From: TOLSYN sp963849065
GTDB lineage: Bacteria; Acidobacteriota; Terriglobia; Terriglobales; Acidobacteriaceae
Assembly: GCA_963849065.1 (NCBI GenBank)
Contig: CAWKFM010000003.1
Span: 62,001-126,000, forward strand
DNA: 64,000 nt
Direction of reading: 5' to 3'
Positions 56,006-63,458 of this stretch are shown piece after piece (position 1 is the stretch's first letter; each line of letters begins with the position of its first letter). The notes under the pieces are model-generated. The model was not told where the DNA came from, did not search any database, and saw only the letters and a program-made list of their open reading frames with translations. The position numbers and the translations under genes are program-made.

Positions 56006-56960
56006 CGCTCATGTGCTCATTCTGAGCACGAGAGCTGATGTGGCCACAGACGATGTTGTGCGCCGACTCGCCGGTCGTGGCGTGGCCCACACTCGGCTCA
56101 ACACCGAGGATTACCCTTTTTCGCGCACTCTCGCATATCAGCCGGGAAACAAGACGGATTGGCTCACATGTGACGGCGAGCCGCTTGCTTATCCGACTTC
56201 AGTCTGGTACAGACGGCTACGCAGCCCGTCGCGTCCGAAAGAGATGGATGATGGTGTGTACCAGTTCTGCTTGCAGGAGAACCGCGCGGCAGTGCTAGGG
56301 AGTGTGCTCGGCCTCTCCGCCCAGTGGATGAGTTATCCAGCCGCTGTCTGGAAATCAGAATTCAAACCGCTTCAGTTGTCTCTAGCTTCCGGAATCGGAC
56401 TTCCGATTCCCCCGACGATTATCACAAATGACCCCGCAGCAATTCGTCGCGCATTCACACGCTTTGGAAGCATGGTGGCTAAACCAGCCAAAACAGGGTA
56501 CTTCACTCGCGATGGTCAGGCTTTTTCCATCTATACATCTCGGGTGCTGGAACAGCACTTGGAAGAGCTCGATTCAGCGAAGTGGAGTCCTGCGATCTAC
56601 CAAGGCCTCATCCCAAAGCGATTCGACGTGCGAGTGACGATTGTTGGTCGCCGAGTCTTTGCGGCTGCTATCGATTCTCAATCAGACCCTTCAGCAACAA
56701 TAGACTGGCGGCATACGACGAACCCGCATCTTCCGCACAAGAGGATTGAGCTTCCTGATCGGATAGTCACTCTGCTCATGAAGATGATGGATTTCTTAGG
56801 GCTGACATTTGGAGCCATCGATTTAATACAATCAACTGACGGGGAGTATGTATTTCTGGAGATTAACCCAAACGGTCAGTGGCTTTGGATAGACGACATC
56901 CTCAATCTCGGTATTTCTGACGCAGTCGCAGAATGGCTAGCTGAGCCACAACCTTTATGA
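55995..56960 (+). CDS. MvdC/MvdD-type ATP-grasp peptide ligase
   Basis: Encodes 321 residues from ATG 55995, again inside the Asp-Asp codons of the gene before (overlap ATGACGCATAG). The N-terminus HVLILSTRADVATDDVV, the middle KPAKTGYFTR and KRFDVRVTIVG, and the end FLEINPNGQWLWIDDILNL followed by ISDAVAEWLA match ATP-grasp enzymes that make omega-ester or amide links in microviridin-like peptides. The metal-binding Glu-Ile-Asn-Pro-Asn is intact. Only one ligase is present, whereas microviridin loci have two. Confidence 0.88.
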   Translation: MTHSAHVLILSTRADVATDDVVRRLAGRGVAHTRLNTEDYPFSRTLAYQPGNKTDWLTCDGEPLAYPTSVWYRRLRSPSRPKEMDDGVYQFCLQENRAAVLGSVLGLSAQWMSYPAAVWKSEFKPLQLSLASGIGLPIPPTIITNDPAAIRRAFTRFGSMVAKPAKTGYFTRDGQAFSIYTSRVLEQHLEELDSAKWSPAIYQGLIPKRFDVRVTIVGRRVFAAAIDSQSDPSATIDWRHTTNPHLPHKRIELPDRIVTLLMKMMDFLGLTFGAIDLIQSTDGEYVFLEINPNGQWLWIDDILNLGISDAVAEWLAEPQPL

Positions 56961-57742
56961 ACTCGATACGTGATTGGTTCGACTTTGTATTTCCAACTGC
57001 CGCTCCTCTGCCCACCGACGAATATGAAAAAGGCAAGAAGCAGTTGCGAGCTGCGTTGGCTGACTTAGCTGCATTACCTGCCGATTCTCCACTGCTTACT
57101 AAATGCGCAGATGCGGTCGGCGATCTGTATGACCGTGAGACTGCTCGCAGGCAAAGCACAGAGGCACGTCTGACAAGTATTTTGGGCCTATCCTCAATTG
57201 CAGGCACTATTGTCTTTGGATTTCTTTTCGGGCTGGCAGGAACATTTCTCGTACAAAGTCGTGGCCTGCGATGGATCATAGCAGGCGGCGCTATATATCT
57301 TGTGCTCCAGATATGCAGCGCAATGTTTGCGGCGGTAAGAGGCCTTTCGAGACAATCCTATGACGGCTTAACGTTCTCGGACGTAACTCCCACTCAAACT
57401 GAGTCTGAACAGGCCTACCTTTTGCGAAGATGCCAGAGAGCCTTGCAGATAATTTCGGACCATTACGTCGTCAATAACTCCAAAGTAACTCAGATGGCCG
57501 TAGCCCATTGTGCAATGCGTAATTTTCTTTGGGGACTCTTGCTGTTTGCCATCATTGGGGGCTATGCATCCACGCAGGTATCCCCGAAAGACGACTTGGT
57601 TGACACAATCAAGAAGAACCATGAACTAACAGAACTGCTTCGTGGCCCTCAAGGGGAGGAAGGAAAAGTAGGGCCTCGGGGCGAGCCAGGTCTCCCTGGA
57701 TTGGATTGTGCATGCAAGCATGCCAGCTCTCATACGAAGTGA
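56957..57742 (+). CDS. Three-helix membrane protein with collagen-like tail
   Basis: Encodes 261 residues. Membrane helices are at about 72-98, 105-127 and 189-206; between the second and third is a soluble helical part. Residues 230-248, GPQGEEGKVGPRGEPGLPG, are six Gly-x-y collagen-like triplets, followed by a CAC motif and a Ser/His end. The ATG overlaps the ligase stop (ATGA), so it belongs to the peptide operon. It could export or anchor the product; no transporter or protease family is recognised. Confidence 0.75.
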   Translation: MNSIRDWFDFVFPTAAPLPTDEYEKGKKQLRAALADLAALPADSPLLTKCADAVGDLYDRETARRQSTEARLTSILGLSSIAGTIVFGFLFGLAGTFLVQSRGLRWIIAGGAIYLVLQICSAMFAAVRGLSRQSYDGLTFSDVTPTQTESEQAYLLRRCQRALQIISDHYVVNNSKVTQMAVAHCAMRNFLWGLLLFAIIGGYASTQVSPKDDLVDTIKKNHELTELLRGPQGEEGKVGPRGEPGLPGLDCACKHASSHTK

Positions 57743-57771
57743 TTCCAATTTAGCTGAAGGATATTTATTTT

Positions 57772-58548
57772 ATGTTACCGCGCCTGCCTGGAAAGCGTCT
57801 ACTCCGATTGTTGAGAGCCACAGAGTCTGCAAGAGGAGATGCCCTCTTCGCACACCGGGAGATTTCGTCAGCCCTCGGCGAAATTGAGGAGTTCCTGCGT
57901 GACCCGAACTCCCGCGCGTTGCCGCGTGCAGGGCATTACGCTTATCGCGTTCGAATGGAGGTTGCCGCTGGGAACCGCAGTCCACACCAGCTGCAGGCTC
58001 TGGTGACCGAAATGCCTGAGATACTATTTCAGGATTTGGAGGAAGGCTGCTTTGTAGCGGTCGCGAATGAAAATGCCGCCCTGCTGGCCTCTGACTGGCT
58101 TTCAACCACCCCGATTGCGAAACGTTCAGATCGAATTCTTCGCGAGATTCAATCCGCCGGCCACTGCCTCGCCTTAGGTGAGCCGACGGCTTGCGTACTG
58201 CACCTGACGAGGATTATGGATTCCGGCGCACGGCTGGTGGCCAAGTCGCTCGGAATACCGGATGCCACTATAAACGACAAGGGGCTCGGCACTATCGCCA
58301 CGTTGATTCAGGAGACCGTTCGAAGGCTCGTCAACGCAGGCACCTCTTCGCGGTCTGCCGAAGCGTTTTACAACGGATTAGTGACGGATATTCGTGCATT
58401 TGCGAGAGGTGATCGCAACGAGGTAGTGCACGAACTCATTGATTACTCTGCAGAGCGGGCCATGCGTTTGTTGAAGCTTGTTATTGATTTCATGAACTTC
58501 CTGGCGACTAGCTTCGATGATTTTGCGAATCCCACACTCGTCAAGTGA
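57772..58548 (+). CDS. HEPN-like protein in the graspetide operon
   Basis: Encodes 258 residues, 29 bases after the membrane protein gene. The C-terminal 60 residues read GDRNEVVHELIDYSAERAMR followed by a hydrophobic helix; Arg215-Asn-x3-His220 fits the catalytic RxxxxH of HEPN RNases. The first 150 residues are not recognised. An RNase-like partner in a peptide-modification operon is unexpected. Confidence 0.65.
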   Translation: MLPRLPGKRLLRLLRATESARGDALFAHREISSALGEIEEFLRDPNSRALPRAGHYAYRVRMEVAAGNRSPHQLQALVTEMPEILFQDLEEGCFVAVANENAALLASDWLSTTPIAKRSDRILREIQSAGHCLALGEPTACVLHLTRIMDSGARLVAKSLGIPDATINDKGLGTIATLIQETVRRLVNAGTSSRSAEAFYNGLVTDIRAFARGDRNEVVHELIDYSAERAMRLLKLVIDFMNFLATSFDDFANPTLVK

Positions 58549-58657
58549 TGTCTACGCGCGCTATTGTTGAATTACTGCCTTATCGAAAGATCTCGCGGCG
58601 GCGTCAAAATTGTTTGCTATCACGACCGCGTGGCCATGGTCGTCGTGGCAATCATTA

Positions 58658-58936
58658 TCAGTCGGCAGGTGATCCGGAGACCAAGAGGATGACACCGAGA
58701 CATTTGACGGTGTGGACGTTGAACCCCTGAACGTGGAAACGTAGGTACTGCAACGCTTCATCGACAGTCTTGGCCGCGATGAGAACAGTCCGTGGATGCG
58801 GCTGGCCGCCGGCTGGTGGAGGATCATCTTCGTCATCGGATTGGAGCGGCGGTTCGCGGAATTCATAGAGCAATGCCTCGCACCCACCGTGAGGTCCTCG
58901 CTGGAATCTGTCTTCCTTTTTTCTGTTTTTCCCCAT
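58658..58936 (-). CDS. Small acidic protein downstream of dnaN, split off by IS66
   Basis: Encodes 92 residues from ATG 58936, which has a strong GAGGAG site. The N-terminus is basic (MGKNRKKEDRF), the middle acidic (SDDEDDPPPAGG) and the end folded-looking (TVLIAAKTVDEALQYLRFHV). Family not recognised. Before the IS66 insertion it lay about 180 bases downstream of the dnaN-like gene on the same strand. Confidence 0.6.
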   Translation of the reverse strand: MGKNRKKEDRFQRGPHGGCEALLYEFREPPLQSDDEDDPPPAGGQPHPRTVLIAAKTVDEALQYLRFHVQGFNVHTVKCLGVILLVSGSPAD

Positions 58937-59099
58937 CGGGTTCTCCTCGCTGAATAGTCGTTCTTTGTTGCGCCTCGAAATCGGAGAGCCGCCAGCTGGC
59001 GGGTAGGCTTTCCGTAAGGCTCCGGTGAGCACCGTGTGGACTTGCTGCTGATGAGTAGGCATTCTCGGCTTGTGGACGAATGAGGTCCGGGGGGCGGGG

Positions 59100-59522
59100 A
59101 TGGATGCTTTGAATGGGGCACCGGTCGCGGGCAAGCGCAGGAAGCGTAGCGCGCTGGAGAGGCGGCGGATCGTCGAGGAGACGCTAGCGCCGGGAGCGTC
59201 GGTGGCGCGCGTCGCACGCAGTCATGGCATCAACGCCAACCAGGTCTTCGCGTGGCGCAAGCTGCATCTGGCCGGCAAGCTCGCCGATCACGCAGAGCCG
59301 GTAGTTAGCAGCAGCCAGCGACTGCTCCCAGTCACCGTCAGTGAAGCGGAGCGTCCGCCGGAGATCACTGTTTCGTCCCAGCCGAACCCAGAGCCAGCTC
59401 CATGCAGTTCGCAACTCGCCACGGCTTCCATTCAGATACAGTTTCCGAAAGCGGTGGTGCGTGTGGAAGGCATCGCGGACTCTGCAACACTCCGCCTCAT
59501 CCTGGAGTGCCTGCGCGGATGA
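59100..59522 (+). CDS. tnpA: IS66 accessory protein TnpA
   Basis: Encodes 140 residues from ATG 59100. RSALERRRIVEETLAPGAS, then VARSHGINANQVFAWRKLH is the helix-turn-helix of the IS66 first frame. Its stop overlaps the next ATG (ATGA). Confidence 0.93.
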   Translation: MDALNGAPVAGKRRKRSALERRRIVEETLAPGASVARVARSHGINANQVFAWRKLHLAGKLADHAEPVVSSSQRLLPVTVSEAERPPEITVSSQPNPEPAPCSSQLATASIQIQFPKAVVRVEGIADSATLRLILECLRG

Positions 59523-59866
59523 TCACGTTCCCGACAAACACGCGCATCTGGATTGCAGCAGGCGTGACCGACATGCGCCGCGGCTTCACCGGGCTGAGCG
59601 CAGTGGTGCAGACCACACTCGAAGCCGAGCCGCTCTCCGGTCACGTCTTCGTCTTCCGCGGACGGCGCGGCGATCTGATCAAGGTCCTCTGGTTCGATGG
59701 CGATGGACTGTGCCTGTTCGCCAAGCGCCTGGAGCGTGGACGCTTTGTGTGGCCGAAAGCCGACTGCGGCACGGTGTCGTTAACGCGAGCGCAGCTCTCG
59801 ATGCTCTGTGAAGGCATCGACTGGCGCCGGCCGATTCGCACGGCAGATTCATTGATGGCTATCTAA
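59519..59866 (+). CDS. tnpB: IS66 accessory protein TnpB
   Basis: Encodes 115 residues: MITFPTNTRIWIAAGVTDMR, then GFTGLSAVVQ, VFVFRGRRGDLIKVLWFDGD and GRFVWPK, all typical of the IS66 second frame (not the RNA-guided TnpB). Needed for transposition in IS66 but of unknown mechanism. Confidence 0.95.
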   Translation: MITFPTNTRIWIAAGVTDMRRGFTGLSAVVQTTLEAEPLSGHVFVFRGRRGDLIKVLWFDGDGLCLFAKRLERGRFVWPKADCGTVSLTRAQLSMLCEGIDWRRPIRTADSLMAI

Positions 59867-59941
59867 TGAGTAAATGCGATTTGCACAGCTATTTATGCGG
59901 CTGTGGACGCATCGCGGCAGAGTTCATGGCATACTCCGCTC

Positions 59942-61516
59942 ATGGTTGCCACACGCACAACGCTGCCGGATCTGAACGCGCTGGATGCCGACGCGTTGAA
60001 GTCGATTCTGCTGGCGACCCATGAGGAACTCGTCTCAGTTCAAGAGCAGTTGCTCTCTCATCAGCATGAGATCCAGCATCTGACGCTGCTGATCGCCAAG
60101 CTGCAACGCATGCAGTTCGGGCGGCGTTCAGAGAAGGTCGAGCGGCAGATCGAACAGCTTGAGCTGAAGCTGGAAGAACTGGAAGCCAACCACAGCGAGC
60201 AAGCGCCTCCCCTTGAGCAGCCATCGCCCACACCGCGAACCGCAAGCAAGCCTGCGCGGCGTCCGCTGCCGCCGCATCTTCCGCGCGAGCTCAAGACACA
60301 TGAACCGGAGCAACAGTGCTGCCCCGAGTGCGGCGGGACGCTGAGCAAGCTTGGCGAAGATGTCTCCGAAGTCCTTGAGTACATCCCCGAGAGCTTCAAA
60401 GTGATCCGTCACGTGCGTCCCAAGCTGAGCTGCACCGCATGCGATGTCATCGTGCAGGCGCCCGCACCATCACGTCCGATCGAGCGCGGCATCGCAGGGC
60501 CCGCGCTGCTCGCCCACGTTCTCACCTCGAAGTACTGTGATCATCTCCCGTTGCACCGCCAGAACGCGATCTATGCCCGCCAAGGTGTCGATCTGGAAGA
60601 CTCGACGCTGGCCGACTGGGTCGGTGCATCGAGCCGCCTGGTGCAGCCGCTGGTCGAGGCGCTGCGCCGCTATGTGCTCGGCGGCAACAAGCTGCATGCC
60701 GACGACACACCGGTTCCGGTGCTGGCTCCCGGCAACGGCAAGACGAAGACCGGGCGGCTGTGGACTTATGTTCGCGATGATCGCCCGGCTGGGGACACCT
60801 CGGCACCGGCCGTGTGGTTCTCCTATTCGCCGGATCGTAAGGGCGAGCATCCGCAGCAGCATCTGCGCGACTTCACCGGCACTCTGCAAGCCGATGCCTA
60901 TGCCGGCTTCAACCAGTTGTACGAGAATGGCCGCATTCAGGAGGCCGCCTGCTGGGCTCACGTCCGCCGCAAGTTCTACGAGCTGATGGAGGTGCACAAG
61001 TCGCCGATTGCAACCGAAGCGGTCGAGCGTATCGCGGCTCTCTACGCCATCGAGAGCGAGATCCGAGGCCGTGCGCCGGACGAGCGCCGCTTGGTACGAC
61101 AGGCGCGGTCGCGCCCACTGCTCGACGCCATGCACGATTGGCTGGAGTCCTCGCTCGCGAAGCTCTCGAAGAAGTCCGATACCTCGGCTGCGATCCGCTA
61201 CGCGCTCGCCCTCTGGGGCGCCCTGGTGCGCTTCTGCGACGACGGCCGCATTGAGATCGACAACAACGCCGCCGAACGCGCCCTGCGCTGCGTCGCTATT
61301 GGGCGCAAGAACTATCTGTTTGCTGGATCGGACCGCGGCGGAGAACGCGCAGCCACCTTCTACAGTCTCATTGGCTCGGCGAAGCTCAACGGGCTTGATC
61401 CCGAAGCCTACCTGCGCGAGCTATTGACGCGCATCGCCGACCACCCGGTTAATCGCATTGCAGAACTTCTGCCCTGGAACCTCGCCACCGTCGCGGCGCC
61501 CACCTCTACGAAATAG
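59942..61516 (+). CDS. tnpC: IS66 transposase TnpC
   Basis: Encodes 524 residues from ATG 59942. An N-terminal coiled coil (QEQLLSHQHEIQHLTLLI), a zinc-binding CCPECGG/CTAC part and the DDE domain are visible: ADDTPVPVL, LQADAYAGF and DNNAAERALR. No disruption is seen. Confidence 0.96.
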   Translation: MVATRTTLPDLNALDADALKSILLATHEELVSVQEQLLSHQHEIQHLTLLIAKLQRMQFGRRSEKVERQIEQLELKLEELEANHSEQAPPLEQPSPTPRTASKPARRPLPPHLPRELKTHEPEQQCCPECGGTLSKLGEDVSEVLEYIPESFKVIRHVRPKLSCTACDVIVQAPAPSRPIERGIAGPALLAHVLTSKYCDHLPLHRQNAIYARQGVDLEDSTLADWVGASSRLVQPLVEALRRYVLGGNKLHADDTPVPVLAPGNGKTKTGRLWTYVRDDRPAGDTSAPAVWFSYSPDRKGEHPQQHLRDFTGTLQADAYAGFNQLYENGRIQEAACWAHVRRKFYELMEVHKSPIATEAVERIAALYAIESEIRGRAPDERRLVRQARSRPLLDAMHDWLESSLAKLSKKSDTSAAIRYALALWGALVRFCDDGRIEIDNNAAERALRCVAIGRKNYLFAGSDRGGERAATFYSLIGSAKLNGLDPEAYLRELLTRIADHPVNRIAELLPWNLATVAAPTSTK

Positions 61517-61530
61517 ACCAGTCATTACCG

Positions 61531-61562
61531 TAAGTGTCCACAAATGGATTCGTGGACACTTA
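61531..61562. repeat. Perfect 11-bp palindrome inside the IS66 right end
   Basis: TAAGTGTCCAC and GTGGACACTTA flank a 10-base loop, 14 bases after tnpC. It may terminate transposase transcripts or keep outside transcription out; the GTAAG start also looks like an IS66-type end. Confidence 0.7.
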
Positions 61563-61718
61563 GCTCATATAGTCAAGACGGCCAGAACCGGAGGCTTACG
61601 GCTTTCCATGGTTTCAGATTTTCTTTGAGCTCGCCGAACTCAGGGGCTAGCTGCTGGCGATGGCTGTCCGTCTATGTGTCCATCTCACCCATGCGCGTGG
61701 TTTAGGCTGCGTCAACCT

Positions 61719-62831
61719 TCATCGGCACGGCATCACGATCTGACGGTTCATCGTCAGATCCATGCCGGTGACTGGCTGGAATTCCGCCGCTGAGTGCTTG
61801 TCCTTCAGGATGAGCCTTACGCGGTCGCTCTCCGGCACCGAGCGAAGAATGTCACGAATGTAATTGGCGTTGAATGCGGTCGTGATCGGCTCCGCCACAT
61901 ACTCCACATCGAGCGTCTCTTCCGTCTCCCCGTTTTCGGTGTTATGAGCGGACAGAACCAGGGAGTTCGCTTCGAAGTGCATCTTGACGCTCATCACGCG
62001 CTCGTCGGCAAACTGGGCAACGCGCTGCAGAGAGTTGCGAAGAGCATTGCTGTCGATCACTACCGAAATGGTCTGATCCTTCGGAAGCACGGCCGCATAA
62101 TTGGGAAACTGCCCCGTCATCTTCCGCGCGGTCAGAGTTTTATTTGCAACTCTGAAGAACAGGCTGTTGTCGTCATGAGCGAACGTCACCATGCCGTCCT
62201 CGTATGGCGTGAGCAAGGCCATGAGCGTGCCGAGAGCCTTCTTCGGAATCAGCAGCTTAGTGGCGCCAGTGATCCCCGGCAGCGGCTTGTCGATCTTCAG
62301 GTAGCCAAGCCGGTGCCCATCCGTGGCAACCATCGCGACACCTTCGGGGAAGATTTCAAACTGCGTACCGCCCAAGGTGTAGCGGCTCTCTTGGTCTGAG
62401 ACCGCGAAGATGGTCTTCTGAATCAGCGCGCTGAAGATGGGAATTGGCACCTCGATCCCGGACGCTGGAAACGCGGGCAGGGCCGGGAAGTTTGATGCCG
62501 CCATGCCGATCATCTTCGTCTTGCTACGGCCGGCTTTGATGTTCACCCAACTGTTCTCGGCCAGAGAGAAGAACACGTCGCCCTCGGGGAGCAGCTTAAT
62601 GTACTCGAAAAGCTTCCTAGCCGGCAGGGTGATCGTTCCTTCTTTGGCAATGGCGGCAGGGCAGGTGGTCCGCAGACTGCAGTCAAGGTCGGTAGCAGCG
62701 ATGTGCAGCGATCCATTTTCAGTCTTCAGCAGGACATTGGTGAGGATTGGAATGGTGGTCTTGCGCTCAGTTGCGGTCTGAACGGCAGCGAGTTCACGAA
62801 GGATATCCGACTTCTTGACGACAAATTCCAT
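61719..62831 (-). CDS. dnaN: DNA polymerase III beta subunit (extra sliding clamp)
   Basis: Encodes 370 residues, full length for the family. MEFVVKKSDILRELAAVQTA, then KTTIPILTNVLL, ATDGHRLGYLKID and the C-terminal IVMPCR (in place of the usual LIMPMR) show three clamp domains. The chromosomal dnaN normally lies by dnaA and gyrB; finding one in an island with integrase, PRTRC and IS66 indicates a second, element-borne clamp. AGGAG lies upstream of the ATG. Confidence 0.94.
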   Translation of the reverse strand: MEFVVKKSDILRELAAVQTATERKTTIPILTNVLLKTENGSLHIAATDLDCSLRTTCPAAIAKEGTITLPARKLFEYIKLLPEGDVFFSLAENSWVNIKAGRSKTKMIGMAASNFPALPAFPASGIEVPIPIFSALIQKTIFAVSDQESRYTLGGTQFEIFPEGVAMVATDGHRLGYLKIDKPLPGITGATKLLIPKKALGTLMALLTPYEDGMVTFAHDDNSLFFRVANKTLTARKMTGQFPNYAAVLPKDQTISVVIDSNALRNSLQRVAQFADERVMSVKMHFEANSLVLSAHNTENGETEETLDVEYVAEPITTAFNANYIRDILRSVPESDRVRLILKDKHSAAEFQPVTGMDLTMNRQIVMPCR

Positions 62832-62890
62832 TGAGGGAATGCTCCTGATGGTGAGAGTGGGGAGGGGTCATGCGTGCGATTGGGCGGTGC

Positions 62891-63112
62891 TTACGCGATT
62901 AGCGGAAGTTGCTCAGCGGGATGTTCGCGTTCCGCTGGTGTCGCCGGATGGGGCATCGGGATGACGGTGTCTCGGCGGTACTTGCTTTCGAGCGCGTCCA
63001 GCAAGGCCAGTTCGCTGTCATCCGTTTCTTGACGGTGGGCCGGATACTGTCTGCAGTTGGCGCTCGACGTGCGCAGCGACGTGCGCCAACCCCTGAGGAC
63101 GGGCCCGAAAGG
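62891..63112 (-). other. Open stretch, possible gene fragment upstream of dnaN
   Basis: A minus-strand frame ending at TAA (62891) reads ELALLDALESKYRRDTVIPM, then HPATPAEREHPAEQLPLIA, which looks like real protein, but there is no ATG, GTG or good ribosome-binding site before an in-frame TAG at 63113. It may be the tail of a broken gene. Another frame (ATG opening ending 62899) looks less protein-like. Apart from this the 627-base gap before 63459 holds only the inverted repeat below. Confidence 0.3.
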
Positions 63113-63141
63113 CTACGGGAAAATACCGCCAAGATCATCCT

Positions 63142-63261
63142 TTTTGAGACAGCCGAACCTCAAGCAGATATGGAGACACTGGACCAGAAGGCTAGCCGAG
63201 CACCTGTTGCAAGCTATTGAAAACAGGAAGTCAGATCAGCGGACTTTGCCCTGTCTCAAAA
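63142..63261. repeat. 120-bp segment bounded by 11-bp inverted repeats
   Basis: TTTTGAGACAG (63142-63152) and CTGTCTCAAAA (63251-63261) are perfect inverted copies. TGAGACAG-type ends occur in several IS families; there is no gene inside and no clear target duplication. It could be a miniature element or remnant. Confidence 0.45.
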
Positions 63262-63458
63262 GGTTTCTGAGCCACGGGCAAGGTACCGGCCTGGTACGAA
63301 CACAGTGCAAATTCCTCGACATTGCTGCTCATGGAAAGTACATTTAGCGAGGTCATCTAAAACTTGAATGCTCAAAGAAGTAGTGCACAGAGGCTATCTT
63401 GGATTTCCACAGATGAATGTAGACCGGAGAGCTTCAGGTCGAGTCAGCGAGGCGCATA

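Larger units (their letters stand above)
59014..61599 (+). mobile_element. Intact IS66-family insertion sequence
   Basis: The element is 2586 bases long. The left end GTAAGGCTCCGGT (59014-) and right end ACCGGAGGCTTAC (-61599) form a 13-bp inverted repeat with one mismatch. The 8-bp target GGCTTTCC is duplicated exactly at 59006-59013 and 61600-61607, the length expected for IS66. All three genes (tnpA, tnpB, tnpC) are open. Perfect duplication indicates a recent insertion. Confidence 0.95.

Noticed and set aside
58561..59217. A 218-codon minus-strand opening crossing the IS66 left end
   Set aside because: It would span the insertion boundary and reads as low-complexity Arg/Ser/Pro; the 92-residue gene in another frame has a strong ribosome-binding site.
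59519..59866. RNA-guided TnpB nuclease
   Set aside because: The gene is the unrelated small IS66 protein of the same name; it lacks RuvC and zinc-finger motifs.
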